The notes: a model not told the origin generated them from the letters alone. Shown: positions 26,422 to 36,185, numbered from the stretch's first letter. The stretch is 64,000 bases of DNA from JBBDNC01 sp040877875 (GCA_040877875.1 JBBDNC010000148.1:1-64000); one strand, 5' to 3'. A program made the numbers and translations.

Positions 26422-27024
26422 ATGATTCTTATTATCGATAATTACGACTCATTTACCTATAACCTGGTACATCTGATTGCGACGGATGAAACCGACTATA
26501 AGGTAATTCGAAATGACGATTTAACCGTGAGTCAGATTGCCGGTTTAAAACCGAAAAAAATTCTGATTTCCCCCGGCCCCGGCCGACCCGAAGATGCCGG
26601 GGTTACGGAATCGGTGATCCGTGAGCTGGGGAGCAAAATACCGATTCTTGGAGTGTGTTTGGGCCATCAGGCGATCGGTCATGTGTATGGAGCGGAGGTC
26701 ATCCATGCTCCAACCTTGATGCATGGTAAAACTTCACAAATATTTCATGACGGCTTTTCAGTCTTTAAAGATGTGAAAAACGGTTTTATTGCAACCCGTT
26801 ATCACTCTCTTGCCTTGCAACCCGATTCGATTCCGGATGAATTGGTGATCACCGCCCGTACTGAAGAGGGGGTGATCATGGGATTGCGCCATCGTGAATT
26901 TCCGGTTGAAGGAATCCAGTTTCATCCCGAGAGTATCCTTACGACCGAAGGGCCAAAAATTATCCGAAACTGGCTAACAGCTAAAAACTCAAGCCGGCGA
27001 GAGCCGAAAAGTGCTGTTAGCTGA
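26422..27024 (+). CDS. trpG: Anthranilate synthase component II (glutamine amidotransferase)
   Basis: Class I glutamine amidotransferase giving ammonia to TrpE; in many bacteria it also serves aminodeoxychorismate synthase (PabA). The catalytic triad is visible: Cys in GVCLGHQAIG, His and Glu in FHPESIL. The N-terminal IDNYDSFTYNL is diagnostic. The last 15 or so residues (LTAKNSSRREPKSAVS) exceed the family end and are encoded by an inverted-repeat element (26973-27021). Total 200 residues. Confidence 0.94.
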   Translation: MILIIDNYDSFTYNLVHLIATDETDYKVIRNDDLTVSQIAGLKPKKILISPGPGRPEDAGVTESVIRELGSKIPILGVCLGHQAIGHVYGAEVIHAPTLMHGKTSQIFHDGFSVFKDVKNGFIATRYHSLALQPDSIPDELVITARTEEGVIMGLRHREFPVEGIQFHPESILTTEGPKIIRNWLTAKNSSRREPKSAVS

Positions 27025-27048
27025 GGAGAAGGGCGGACTGTTTTTTTT
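26973..27048 (+). repeat. Inverted repeat spanning the trpG 3' end, followed by T8
   Basis: gctaacagc (26973-26981) pairs with gctgttagc (27013-27021); inside is a small hairpin CGGC-GAGA-GCCG with a GNRA-type loop. A run of eight T lies 20 bases later (27041-27048), too far for a classical terminator. It encodes the extra C-terminal tail of TrpG. It may tune transcript levels between trpG and trpD or be an inserted repeat. Confidence 0.5.
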
Positions 27049-27137
27049 AAACCAGACCGTATTCGGGGATTCAATATAAACTGAATTGCGAAAGCAGCCT
27101 ATTTAAATAAACATTTATAAAAATCATATAATGATCT

Positions 27138-28169
27138 ATGCTACAACAATTTAAAGATATCCTCGAAATTCTTTCTGAAGGAAGGGATCTCAGCAATGAG
27201 GAGGCTCATTTTGCTTTGGATAAAATCGTTTGCGGAGAAGTCTCAAATGAAGAGGCGGCTGCATTTCTTTTTGGAATGAGGCAAAAGGGGGAAACACCCG
27301 GGGAACTTACAGAGTTTGTAAAAGTAATGCGGAAGGCAGCCGTTCCTGTGAATGTGCGGACCGAAGGGGCCATCGATTTATGCGGAACCGGCGGTGATCG
27401 ATCAGGCACCTTCAACATCTCCACGGCAGCTATGTTTGTTGTAGCCGGAACCGGGATTCCGGTACTCAAACACGGTAATCGCAGTGTGTCGAGCAAATGC
27501 GGAAGCGCTGATGTCCTGGAAACTCTGGGTGTCGTCGTGGATCTGGAAAAGAAGGGGGTTGAAGATACATTTACTGAAACAGGACTGGCGTTTATGTTCG
27601 CACCAAATTTTCATCCGGCCATGAAATACATTATGCCGGCACGAAAAGCGCTGAAAATCCGAACCTTCTTTAATATCCTTGGCCCGCTGTTAAATCCCGC
27701 AAGCGTTCGACGCCAGGTGATAGGGGCTTACGATATAGGAATAGCCCGAACGATGATGAGGATCCTGCGGAACCTGGATACGAAAAAGGCTTTTACACTG
27801 AATGCCCAAGACGGACTGGACGAAGTGAGCCTTTCTTCAAAAACCGAACTGTTTGAATTGGATGAAGCTGAAGACTTCAACTCATCTGAATTTGATCCGC
27901 GTCATTTTGGATTTGATCTCGTGGATGTAAAGCAGTTGATGGGTGGTGATAAGGATAAGAATGCGGAAATTATCCGTTCCGTCCTCAATTCAACGTCCAC
28001 CGACGCTCAACGTGATATCGTTTTGTTGAACGCTGCTTTCGGAATACGGGTTTCCGGCAAAACGGATTCCATGAAAGAGGCAATCTCCCTGGCCAGGGAA
28101 TCCATTGAAAGCGGGGCAGCCAGGAATAAACTTCATCGTTTTGCAGAAGCTACACAGGATATGAAATAG
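27138..28169 (+). CDS. trpD: Anthranilate phosphoribosyltransferase
   Basis: Adds phosphoribose from PRPP to anthranilate. The PRPP-binding CGTGGDRSGTFNISTA motif, KHGNRSVSSKCGSADVLE and the ARKALKIRTFFNILGPLLNP region are all present. 343 residues, stand-alone rather than fused to trpG as in enterobacteria. It is separated from trpG by 113 bases, the largest gap inside the trp operon, so an internal promoter is possible. trpC follows after 9 bases. Confidence 0.96.
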   Translation: MLQQFKDILEILSEGRDLSNEEAHFALDKIVCGEVSNEEAAAFLFGMRQKGETPGELTEFVKVMRKAAVPVNVRTEGAIDLCGTGGDRSGTFNISTAAMFVVAGTGIPVLKHGNRSVSSKCGSADVLETLGVVVDLEKKGVEDTFTETGLAFMFAPNFHPAMKYIMPARKALKIRTFFNILGPLLNPASVRRQVIGAYDIGIARTMMRILRNLDTKKAFTLNAQDGLDEVSLSSKTELFELDEAEDFNSSEFDPRHFGFDLVDVKQLMGGDKDKNAEIIRSVLNSTSTDAQRDIVLLNAAFGIRVSGKTDSMKEAISLARESIESGAARNKLHRFAEATQDMK

Positions 28170-28178
28170 CGTGGTATC

Positions 28179-29021
28179 ATGGCTTCGATATTAACCCGAA
28201 TTATAGAGCAGACCGAAGATGACCTGCGGAAACAGAAGCAGAAGGTGAGCTTCAGTGATCTGCATTCGTTTGAATTGTATGAAAAGCCCCGATTGGATTT
28301 TGCCAGAGCCCTAAGGAGAGTGAAGGAGTATGGAAAGGGTTCTGAAATTTCCGTTATTGCGGAAATCAAAAAAGCTTCTCCTTCAAAAGGAGTCATCCGT
28401 GCCCCCTTTGATCCACTTGAAATTGCGGAGGAATATGTGAAAGGAGGAGCCTCTGCAATTTCGGTATTGACCGATAAACCTTTTTTCCAGGGGGATCTGG
28501 AATACTTGAAAATAATATCAAATGAATTTGATATTCCATTGTTACGCAAAGATTTTATTATTGACCCATACCAAATCAAAGAGGCAAGAGCCTGGGGCGC
28601 TGATGCGGTCTTGCTGATTGCAACCGTGACTTCCGGATCACAATTGAATGAACTGCTGGATGCTGCGAATGAGTTGGGTTTGCAGGCACTTGTGGAATGT
28701 TACAGTGATAAGGATGTTGAGAAGCTGGATTGGGATAAAGTTAAAATACTTGGTGTCAATAACCGGGACCTGAATACTTTTGAAGTCGACCTGCACAGGG
28801 GAATCAAGTTGTTAAATGAATCGCCCGGACAGACGGTACGTGTTTCGGAAAGCGGACTTGCATCTGCAGAAGATCTTATGATTTTGTGGAAACACGGGAT
28901 CGATGCTGCGCTGATTGGTGAATATTTCATGCGTCAGCCCTCTCCCGGGTTGGCTTTGCGACAAATGCTTGACCGGTTGAATCAACTTGTGAATGAAATG
29001 AATCGTCAGGAAAGCACTTAA
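28179..29021 (+). CDS. trpC: Indole-3-glycerol-phosphate synthase
   Basis: Closes the indole ring from CdRP. TIM barrel with the diagnostic VIAEIKKASPSKG (catalytic Lys), LRKDFIIDPYQI, LVECYSD, GVNNRDLNTFEVD and VSESGLAS segments. 280 residues, monofunctional. Spaced 9 bases from trpD and 4 from trpF, so co-translation is likely. Confidence 0.96.
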   Translation: MASILTRIIEQTEDDLRKQKQKVSFSDLHSFELYEKPRLDFARALRRVKEYGKGSEISVIAEIKKASPSKGVIRAPFDPLEIAEEYVKGGASAISVLTDKPFFQGDLEYLKIISNEFDIPLLRKDFIIDPYQIKEARAWGADAVLLIATVTSGSQLNELLDAANELGLQALVECYSDKDVEKLDWDKVKILGVNNRDLNTFEVDLHRGIKLLNESPGQTVRVSESGLASAEDLMILWKHGIDAALIGEYFMRQPSPGLALRQMLDRLNQLVNEMNRQEST

Positions 29022-29025
29022 ACGG

Positions 29026-29685
29026 ATGACAACAGACTTCGATCAACGAACACGTGTCAAAATTTGCGGATTGACCAACCTGGAGGATGCACGTTTTGCT
29101 TCCGGAGCACTGGCCGATTTCCTTGGTTTCATATTTTATGAAAACAGCCCGAGGTACGTAGATCCTCCAAAGGCCGGGGCGATTATTAACTGGATCGAAG
29201 GACCCCGTACGGTTGGGGTTTTTGTGAATCAGCCTCTCGATGACGTGAATATGATTGCCAGGGAGACAGGTATCGACTTGATTCAGCTTCACGGGAATGA
29301 ATCACCAGATTACTGTCGGTTGATTGAAAAGCCCATTATTAAGGCTTTTCATGTGGATGCCGACAGGAGCCCGGAAGAACTCAATGAACAGATTGAGGCC
29401 TACGTGGACCGGGTAGAGTATCTTTTATTTGACACCCGGTCAAAATCCAAATGGGGAGGAACCGGACAGACTTTCGAATGGGACCTGCTGAAGGAGGTTG
29501 TGGCCGATATTCCAATCTTTTTATCCGGCGGATTGAAAAGAGCAAATGTTTTGGAGGCTTGTGAAAGAGTCAAGCCGTTTGCAGTGGATTTGTCCAGTGG
29601 CCTGGAAAAAGCTCCCGGATTAAAGGATTTTGATAAATTAGAGGCTTTTTTCGATGAAATGAGAAAAGGAAGAAGTGAATTATAA
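29026..29685 (+). CDS. trpF: Phosphoribosylanthranilate isomerase
   Basis: Isomerises PRA to CdRP, the step before TrpC. KICGLTNLEDARFA at the N terminus contains the catalytic Cys; later DFLGFIFYENSPRYV, VGVFVN, LIQLHGNES and the phosphate-binding FLSGGLKRANV and VDLSSGLE motifs are present. 219 residues, monofunctional. Confidence 0.95.
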   Translation: MTTDFDQRTRVKICGLTNLEDARFASGALADFLGFIFYENSPRYVDPPKAGAIINWIEGPRTVGVFVNQPLDDVNMIARETGIDLIQLHGNESPDYCRLIEKPIIKAFHVDADRSPEELNEQIEAYVDRVEYLLFDTRSKSKWGGTGQTFEWDLLKEVVADIPIFLSGGLKRANVLEACERVKPFAVDLSSGLEKAPGLKDFDKLEAFFDEMRKGRSEL

Positions 29686-29694
29686 TATACAATT

Positions 29695-30879
29695 ATGAAA
29701 TACAAAGCGCCGACCCAAACCGGATATTATGGAAAATTCGGGGGAAAATTTGTTCCCGAGATTCTGATCCCTGCTATTGAGGAACTGGAAGAAGCCTATC
29801 TCGAGGCAAAAGAGGATCCGGGATTTCAGAACGAATACCGTAATCTTTTAAATGAATATGTGGGCCGCCCGACGAAACTCACTTATACCGACCGCCTGAC
29901 TGATTATTACGGCAGGGCCCGGATCTACCTGAAGCGTGAAGATCTATGTCATACCGGAGCCCACAAGATCAACAATGCGATCGGTCAGATCCTGCTGGCG
30001 CGGCGTATGGGGAAAACCCGGATTATTGCAGAAACCGGAGCAGGCCAGCACGGAGTAGCCACAGCAACCGCCTGTGCAAAATTTGGCATGGAATGCATTG
30101 TCTACATGGGGGTCGAGGATATGGAGCGCCAGCAACTGAATGTAGACCGCATGAAATTGCTGGGTACGGAGGTCCGGCCAGTGGATAGCGGTTCCCGGAC
30201 GTTAAAGGATGCAACGAACGAAGCCATACGCGATTGGGTAACGAATGTGGAGGATACTTTCTATATTATCGGTTCGGTGGTGGGCCCTCACCCATATCCA
30301 ATGATGGTTCGGGATTTTCAAAAAATTATCGGGAATGAAACCCGTGATCAGTTAAAACATGCAGAGGGGAGGGGGCCGGATTATTTGCTCGCTTGTGTGG
30401 GAGGTGGATCGAATGCGATTGGACTGTTTTATCCCTTTTTGGAAAATGAGAATGTTAAAATGATTGCCATTGAAGCCGCAGGTTTGGGAGCCGAGACAGA
30501 CCAGACAGCCGCAACCCTGACCAAGGGCTCCTACGGGGTTCTTCACGGCTCGCTAAGTTATCTTCTGCAAAATGATGAGGGACAGGTACTCCTGGCCCAT
30601 TCTATCAGTGCAGGGCTGGATTATCCTGGAATCGGCCCTGAACACGCTTATTTGCATGACCTTAAACGGGTCCATTACCACAGTGCAACGGATAGGGAGG
30701 CTATGGAAGCCGTAAAACTTTTGTCTGAACAGGAAGGAATTATTCCAGCGATCGAGACGGCTCATGCACTGTCATATCTTGAACGGTTGATGCCCCAGAC
30801 ACAACCTGATGAATTGGTCGTCGTGAATTGCTCCGGGCGGGGAGACAAAGACATGAAAACCATATCAAACTATTTATAA
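29695..30879 (+). CDS. trpB: Tryptophan synthase beta chain
   Basis: PLP enzyme joining indole and serine. The PLP lysine sits in [13 protein letters not shown]; the phosphate-binding loop is [12 protein letters not shown], and [12 protein letters not shown] matches the alpha/beta interface loop. 394 residues, TrpB1 type with the N-terminal [15 protein letters not shown]. Its stop codon overlaps the trpA start by one base (TAATG), the classical coupling of the two subunits. Confidence 0.97.
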   Translation: MKYKAPTQTGYYGKFGGKFVPEILIPAIEELEEAYLEAKEDPGFQNEYRNLLNEYVGRPTKLTYTDRLTDYYGRARIYLKREDLCHTGAHKINNAIGQILLARRMGKTRIIAETGAGQHGVATATACAKFGMECIVYMGVEDMERQQLNVDRMKLLGTEVRPVDSGSRTLKDATNEAIRDWVTNVEDTFYIIGSVVGPHPYPMMVRDFQKIIGNETRDQLKHAEGRGPDYLLACVGGGSNAIGLFYPFLENENVKMIAIEAAGLGAETDQTAATLTKGSYGVLHGSLSYLLQNDEGQVLLAHSISAGLDYPGIGPEHAYLHDLKRVHYHSATDREAMEAVKLLSEQEGIIPAIETAHALSYLERLMPQTQPDELVVVNCSGRGDKDMKTISNYL

Positions 30880-31727
30880 TGAGTGAATTGAATACAAATA
30901 ACCGGCTGATTAAATTTTTTGAACTTCGCAGGGAGAAAAACAAAAATACACATGAGTCGGACGGTGATAAAGTGATGTCTCTCTTCATTACAGCCGGTTA
31001 TCCGGACCTGGAAAGTACGGCCGACCTGGTTCTCGGGCTCGAAAAAAACGGTGCCGATATTATCGAACTGGGAATGCCGTTCAGTGATCCGTTGGCCGAC
31101 GGACCCACCATCCAGTTTGCCAGCAATGAAGCCATCCGAAACGGTATTACAATGGAAGGTATTCTTTCAATGGTCAGGGAAGTCCGAAAATCGTCTGATA
31201 TCCCAATCCTTTTGATGGGGTATATCAATCCGATTTTAAAATTTGGTGTCGAATCTTTTTGCAAAAAAGCCTCTGATGCAGGTGCGGACGGACTCATAAT
31301 TCCTGATGTGACGCTTGAGGAGTCAGCCCTCATAACTGAACCGGCCTCCGCTAACAATCTGTCACTTGTTTACCTGGTTGCTCCGAATACCAGCAGTGCA
31401 AGAATGAGGAAAATCGATGACGTATCCAATGGTTTTGTCTATTGTGTGTCGGTAACGGGGGTGACCGGTGCCCGGGAGGGAAGTGAAATTGCACAATCTG
31501 TTCAACGATTTATAGACCGGGTAAATGAGAATGTGACAAAAAATCCTAAACTGATCGGATTCGGTATCCGAAGTTATGAGGATGCCAGACGGATCTCTGA
31601 ATTCGCAGATGGATTTATTGTAGGCAGTGCATTGATTGATGAGATCAGAAAAAACTATCCACAAAACGGGTGGAAGGAGGAGGTTTACAAATTTGTTAAA
31701 CACCTTAAATTTGGGAATATTAAATGA
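30879..31727 (+). CDS. trpA: Tryptophan synthase alpha chain
   Basis: Cleaves indole-3-glycerol phosphate to indole, which is channelled to TrpB. The catalytic Glu and Asp lie in IIELGMPFSDPLADGPTIQ; also present are LLMGYINPIL, YLVAPNTS and YCVSVTGVTGAR. 282 residues when started at ATG 30879, which overlaps the trpB stop. The in-frame upstream start at 30828 would extend deep into trpB and is rejected. A charged insertion of about 15 residues near the N terminus (REKNKNTHESDGDKV) is longer than in many homologues. Confidence 0.95.
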   Translation: MSELNTNNRLIKFFELRREKNKNTHESDGDKVMSLFITAGYPDLESTADLVLGLEKNGADIIELGMPFSDPLADGPTIQFASNEAIRNGITMEGILSMVREVRKSSDIPILLMGYINPILKFGVESFCKKASDAGADGLIIPDVTLEESALITEPASANNLSLVYLVAPNTSSARMRKIDDVSNGFVYCVSVTGVTGAREGSEIAQSVQRFIDRVNENVTKNPKLIGFGIRSYEDARRISEFADGFIVGSALIDEIRKNYPQNGWKEEVYKFVKHLKFGNIK

Positions 31728-31764
31728 ATATCTACCCGGGTTGTAACCCCAGCACCTAAAAACT

Positions 31765-32889
31765 ATGAAAAACATGCTTCGAAATTTATGTCTGTTGTTG
31801 ATAACGACAGCTTTTCTAACTACAGTAGCCTGTGAAGGGGATTATCGGCAGAGAGCTATTGGAGAGAACAGTGATATCATTGTTGTGATGGACTCCACAT
31901 GGCAAGACAGTGAGACAGCCTTTGCACTGAAAGAAACTTTCGGAAGAACTATCGAAACCTTGCCGAATCGACGGGAATCCCTGTACAATCTCAGATTTCG
32001 TGATTTCAGGACCAATGAAGAACTTGAACAACTCAGGAAATTTAATAACCTTATATTTGCTGCACCCATTGATCAGGAGAGCAATTCCGGGGCTTTTATC
32101 AGGGCGATACTCAGCGATGAAGTGGAAAATAGAGTAAGGGCTGGCGATCATTTTGCGTTTCCGCTGGACGATCAATGGTATCGGGATCAATGGTCGCTCG
32201 TATTGACGTCAACCAGTGATTCTCTGCTCGCTGCTAAAATCCTGAATTCTGAAGAACGGCTGGTACAAAGTGCCCTGGATAAGGAACTTGACAGATGGGA
32301 GAGGACTGTATATCGAAGGGCGGAACAGACCCAACTGTCTGACTCACTTTGGGCTGATTACGGATGGAAAGTTCGAATCCAACACGATTATATCCAGACG
32401 GTTGACTCCTCAAATGTCGTAGTGTTCCGACGGTACCTGCCAGACAATAACCGGTGGATGTGGGCATGGTGGAAGGATAACGTGCAAAGCCCGGACTTTA
32501 TCGATCCGGACTGGATCAATGCAACAAGAGATTCCGTTATGGAGATTTTTGTTCGTGGCGAACGGGAAAAATCTTATGTGACGACAGAGTATCGGCGGCC
32601 GGTTCTGACCGATCAAATAGACAGGGACGACCGGCTGATGGCATGGGAAACATTGGGTACCTGGCGTATGATAGCAGATTTTATGGGAGGGCCTTTTGTT
32701 AATTTTACCTATTATGACCCGGCAACCCACCGATTGTTTATGGTTGAATATCAACAATTTGCACCCAGCGTCTCAAAAAGGAGGTTCGTACAACAATTCC
32801 GTGCAATGGGGCGAACTTTTCAGTCGGATTCAACTTTCGTGCCGGACAATTACCCGGATGACTATTCGAAAAGCATAGTTCAACAATAA
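31765..32889 (+). CDS. DUF4837-family lipoprotein
   Basis: 374 residues. The signal peptide ends in a clear lipobox (LTTVAC), so it is a lipoprotein. The body (ENSDIIVVMDSTWQD..., WWKDNVQSPDF, GTWRMIADFMGGPFVNFTYYD) matches DUF4837, a family found in Bacteroidota-group bacteria with no known function. It sits 37 bases after trpA and 4 bases before bioF, bridging the tryptophan and biotin genes; nothing in the sequence links it to either pathway. Confidence 0.82.
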   Translation: MKNMLRNLCLLLITTAFLTTVACEGDYRQRAIGENSDIIVVMDSTWQDSETAFALKETFGRTIETLPNRRESLYNLRFRDFRTNEELEQLRKFNNLIFAAPIDQESNSGAFIRAILSDEVENRVRAGDHFAFPLDDQWYRDQWSLVLTSTSDSLLAAKILNSEERLVQSALDKELDRWERTVYRRAEQTQLSDSLWADYGWKVRIQHDYIQTVDSSNVVVFRRYLPDNNRWMWAWWKDNVQSPDFIDPDWINATRDSVMEIFVRGEREKSYVTTEYRRPVLTDQIDRDDRLMAWETLGTWRMIADFMGGPFVNFTYYDPATHRLFMVEYQQFAPSVSKRRFVQQFRAMGRTFQSDSTFVPDNYPDDYSKSIVQQ

Positions 32890-32893
32890 GTTT

Positions 32894-34078
32894 GTGTCAA
32901 ACATTGATCGCCATTTAGGTTATTTGGATCCATTGAAAGTCCGGGAAGAGAAGCGACAGTTACGGACTTTGATTCCGGTAACCGTTAATCAATCAAATTC
33001 CAGGGCCATTCTGGAGATTGAGGGAAAGCCGTTTCTCAATTTCTGCAGTAACGATTATCTCGGGCTGGCCGGCCACCCTTCCATGATACAACGGTCGGTC
33101 CGTTATACCCGTAAATACGGAACGGGATCTTCGGCTTCACGGTTGATTTCAGGTTCCCTGGATATCCACCACCGGGCAGAGGAGAAAATCGCTTCCACTT
33201 GCGGAAGAGAAGCTGCCCTATTCTTCAGTACCGGATTTCAGGCGAATGCGACTCTCCTGCCTGCCCTGACGGACAGAAATGATCTGATATTGGCAGACAA
33301 ACACTGTCATAACAGCCTGATCCAGGGAGGAAGCCTCAGCCGGGCACCTTTCCGTCGTTTTCGGCATAACGATACGGCTCATCTTGAATCACTTTTAGAA
33401 AAAGCCCGGAAGAAGAATAAAGATACATCCGGCCGGACCTGGGTGGTTACCGAATCCCTTTTCAGTATGGATGGTGACTTTGCACCTCTTGAAAAGATGA
33501 TCGGAATTTGTAAAAAGTACAACGCGTTGTTCTATGTAGATGATGCTCACGCTTTCGGTGTTCTCGGAGAGAAGGGTATGGGACTTGCCTGGGGAAAGCC
33601 GGAAATAGACCTTGTTGTTGGAACACTTGGAAAGGCAGCAGGTGGATTCGGTGCTTTTGTTTTGACTTCACAAACTATCTATAACTATCTTGTAAACTAT
33701 TGCAGTGGATTTATTTATTCTACATCACCTCCGCCCGGAGTTATTGGCTCTGCAGAAGCAGCGATGGAACTGATTCCACAGATGGAAGATGAAAGGAATT
33801 ATTTATTGAAATCTGTCTCCTATACTGTGGATGCCCTGGAGCAGGCCGGATTTAAAACCGGTGGAAGTCGGTCGCATATTATTCCTGTTATTTTGAATGA
33901 TGAACGGACTGCACTTGCCTATGCAGAAGAACTTTACAAGAATCATATTTTTGTTCAGGCGGTGAGGCCCCCAACCGTTCAAAAAAGCAGGTTAAGGATT
34001 ACCCTTACCTCCGCTCATACCGAAAATCATTTGAATAAACTTATAAATGCCTTAAAAGATGTCAAACATCGAAATTGA
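32894..34078 (+). CDS. bioF: 8-amino-7-oxononanoate synthase
   Basis: PLP enzyme condensing pimeloyl-ACP with alanine, first step of the biotin ring pathway. FCSNDYLGLAGHP, GTGSSASRLISGS, VDDAHAFGVLGEKG and the PLP-lysine motif GTLGKAAGGFGAF are present. 394 residues. The start is GTG at 32894. It overlaps the next gene by 20 bases. The alpha-oxoamine synthase family also contains Kbl, SPT and HemA, but the surrounding bio genes decide the assignment. Confidence 0.93.
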   Translation: MSNIDRHLGYLDPLKVREEKRQLRTLIPVTVNQSNSRAILEIEGKPFLNFCSNDYLGLAGHPSMIQRSVRYTRKYGTGSSASRLISGSLDIHHRAEEKIASTCGREAALFFSTGFQANATLLPALTDRNDLILADKHCHNSLIQGGSLSRAPFRRFRHNDTAHLESLLEKARKKNKDTSGRTWVVTESLFSMDGDFAPLEKMIGICKKYNALFYVDDAHAFGVLGEKGMGLAWGKPEIDLVVGTLGKAAGGFGAFVLTSQTIYNYLVNYCSGFIYSTSPPPGVIGSAEAAMELIPQMEDERNYLLKSVSYTVDALEQAGFKTGGSRSHIIPVILNDERTALAYAEELYKNHIFVQAVRPPTVQKSRLRITLTSAHTENHLNKLINALKDVKHRN

Positions 34079-34754
34079 AATTATAGCGTTTCATGGCTGG
34101 GGTTTATCCGGTGATTTTTGGGCTCCATGGCAAAAGTTAATCCCGCCGTCAATTGAATTAAGATGTGCAAACAGGGGATATTTCGGGAAATCCTCCATGG
34201 AAAAGTTTCGTCAGGCAAAGAGCCACAAAATTGTGATGCTTCATTCATTCGGGCTCCACTGGTGTCCGCCGGATCTTATCAGCGAAGCCGATCATTTGAT
34301 TATTTTTTCAGGATTTGTAGATTTTCACCCGGTTGAAGACGATGCAAAACGACGTTCAAAACTCATTTTGCAGCAAATGATGGGAAGGTTTATAGAAGAA
34401 CCGGAAGAGACGTTATTGAAGTTTTATGAGAACCTGTTTTATCCAGAATCCCGTGCATGGGACCCGCCGGTTCGGATGAATCATGAACGATTACTGGAAG
34501 ATCTTAACCGGATCAATAACCCTCGAACGTCACTTGAATCACTCCGGAAAATTCCCTCGATCACCCTCCTTCATGGTGAAATGGATACCATCGTTTCAAA
34601 CAAGAATGCCAGAAACCTGTTTCACTCCTTGCGTTTCCAATGCCAGTATTTTGAAATTAAACAGGCCGGCCATGCTCTTCCCTATACACATGCACGTCAA
34701 TGTTCTAAATTGATCCTGTCCAAATTGCAGAAACTCGAAGAGGAAAATGTCTGA
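34059..34754 (+). CDS. BioH-like alpha/beta hydrolase (probable pimeloyl-ACP methyl ester esterase)
   Basis: 231 residues. HGWGLSGDFWAPW is the oxyanion-loop start typical of BioH. The nucleophile is in MLHSFGLHW, where the usual first Gly of GxSxG is replaced; Asp is in LLHGEMDTIV and His in QAGHALPY, completing the triad. BioH removes the methyl ester that BioC adds, releasing pimeloyl-ACP for BioF. Position between bioF and bioC, overlapping both (20 and 8 bases), strongly supports that role, but family membership (BioH, BioG or a new clade) cannot be settled by eye. Confidence 0.75.
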   Translation: MSNIEIEIIAFHGWGLSGDFWAPWQKLIPPSIELRCANRGYFGKSSMEKFRQAKSHKIVMLHSFGLHWCPPDLISEADHLIIFSGFVDFHPVEDDAKRRSKLILQQMMGRFIEEPEETLLKFYENLFYPESRAWDPPVRMNHERLLEDLNRINNPRTSLESLRKIPSITLLHGEMDTIVSNKNARNLFHSLRFQCQYFEIKQAGHALPYTHARQCSKLILSKLQKLEEENV

Positions 34755-35550
34755 AACAGGTTTAAAATTGAGGATTTTGAAAAATCGCATCAGAGATAAT
34801 TTTGACAGCTCTACCCTGGCTTATGAAAGCGAAGCTTGGGTTCAGAAATCTGCTGCCAAACGGCTGGCTGCTTCTCTTGAACCCTGGAAATGGACTTTAC
34901 CGGCCGGTCCGGTCCTGGAATTGGGAGCCGGTACGGGTTTTTTTACCAGAGAGTTGATAAATCTTTTACCGGAACGGAAGATTGAGGTTACCGACTTATC
35001 GGAGTACATGATCCGGGTTTGCAGGCAGATGACTCATGAGGCCGAAAATTTGGATTTTAAACTCCTGGACGCGGAAGAATGGAATCCGCCCGAAGGAAAA
35101 TACGCTTTGGTATCGGGAAATTTTGTAGCCCAATGGTTTAGAAATCCCGCGCTGACCCTCGGCCGGTATGTGGAAGCCCTGAAACCGGGAGGCCTTCTTT
35201 TGACTTCGTTTCCCGGTCATGACTCATTTCCGGAATGGAAAGACCTCTGCCTGGACCTGGGGCTTCCATTTACACGAAATCCCCTGCCTGACACGGAAGA
35301 GATCGTTGTCAAACTGTCGACCCGTGGAGCAGGAGTGGATTATTATGAAGACTCACATACTATAGAATTTGAATCATCATTGGATTTTTTTCGACATTTG
35401 AAAAAAATTGGCGCAGCTACCTCCACTACCGGTAAAAAAAAGCAACTAACTTCCAAACAGTTCAGATTATTGACCCGACACTGGGATCAGGAGAAAAGTC
35501 CGACGATACGGGTAACCTATCACCTGGTATTTTTAGTAGTAAAGAAATAG
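34747..35550 (+). CDS. bioC: Malonyl-ACP O-methyltransferase
   Basis: SAM-dependent methyltransferase that starts pimeloyl synthesis by methylating malonyl-ACP. The SAM motif is VLELGAGTGFFTREL at about residues 56-70, with VTDLSEYMI after it. The N terminus IRDNFDSSTLAYESEAWVQ matches the BioC opening. 267 residues. It overlaps the hydrolase by 8 bases and precedes bioD by 2. Confidence 0.9.
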   Translation: MSETGLKLRILKNRIRDNFDSSTLAYESEAWVQKSAAKRLAASLEPWKWTLPAGPVLELGAGTGFFTRELINLLPERKIEVTDLSEYMIRVCRQMTHEAENLDFKLLDAEEWNPPEGKYALVSGNFVAQWFRNPALTLGRYVEALKPGGLLLTSFPGHDSFPEWKDLCLDLGLPFTRNPLPDTEEIVVKLSTRGAGVDYYEDSHTIEFESSLDFFRHLKKIGAATSTTGKKKQLTSKQFRLLTRHWDQEKSPTIRVTYHLVFLVVKK

Positions 35551-35552
35551 TT

Positions 35553-36185
35553 ATGACACATCACATGAAATTTCCGGATCGCTTTTTTGTAACAGGAACA
35601 GACACTGAAGTGGGAAAAACGGTCGTTTCCGCTGTACTTGCCACTGGGTTAAAGGCGGGGTACTGGAAGCCGGTCCAGGCGGGACTGGAGCCTGCAACGG
35701 ATACAAATCGGGTGAAGAGATGGACCCGGTTGCCGGAACATCATTTTTATCCCGAACAGTATCGGCTGCGGGAACCGATGAGTCCACATGCTGCTTCAGA
35801 GATCGAGAATATCGATATTCGCCTGGAAAGTTTTGGATTGCCACCGGTAACCCAGAAACACTTGATAGTAGAAGGAGCCGGAGGCTTGAGGGTACCTCTG
35901 AACCGAAGCCAGTATATGACGGATCTCATTCAACATCTGGATTTAGCTGTCATATTGGTTGCCCGTTCCGGGCTGGGAACCATCAATCATACTTTATTAA
36001 GCCTGGAGCATTTAAGGGCAAAAGAGATTCCTGTTCTGGGGGTAGTATTGAACGGGCCACGGAACCTGTCGAATGAAGATGCCATTCAGCATTTTGGACA
36101 AGTCAAACGGTTATTTACCTTGTTACCAATAACCGATTTCACACCCGGGAAATTGAAAACAAGTTTTCACAATACATTTGGTTAA
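35553..36185 (+). CDS. bioD: Dethiobiotin synthetase
   Basis: ATP-dependent carboxylation and ring closure of DAPA. The P-loop FFVTGTDTEVGKT lies at residues 11-23, followed by YWKPVQAG and the VEGAGGLRVPL motif. 210 residues. Two ATG codons (35553 and 35565) are possible starts. bioA follows after 3 bases. Confidence 0.94.
   Translation: MTHHMKFPDRFFVTGTDTEVGKTVVSAVLATGLKAGYWKPVQAGLEPATDTNRVKRWTRLPEHHFYPEQYRLREPMSPHAASEIENIDIRLESFGLPPVTQKHLIVEGAGGLRVPLNRSQYMTDLIQHLDLAVILVARSGLGTINHTLLSLEHLRAKEIPVLGVVLNGPRNLSNEDAIQHFGQVKRLFTLLPITDFTPGKLKTSFHNTFG

Noticed and set aside
27131..27154. Tiny frame MIYATTI overlapping the trpD start
   Set aside because: No Trp codons, no hairpins beside it, and it is as short as expected by chance.
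30828..30878. Upstream in-frame start for trpA inside trpB
   Set aside because: It would overlap trpB by 52 bases; the TAATG overlap at 30879 is the classical trpBA coupling.
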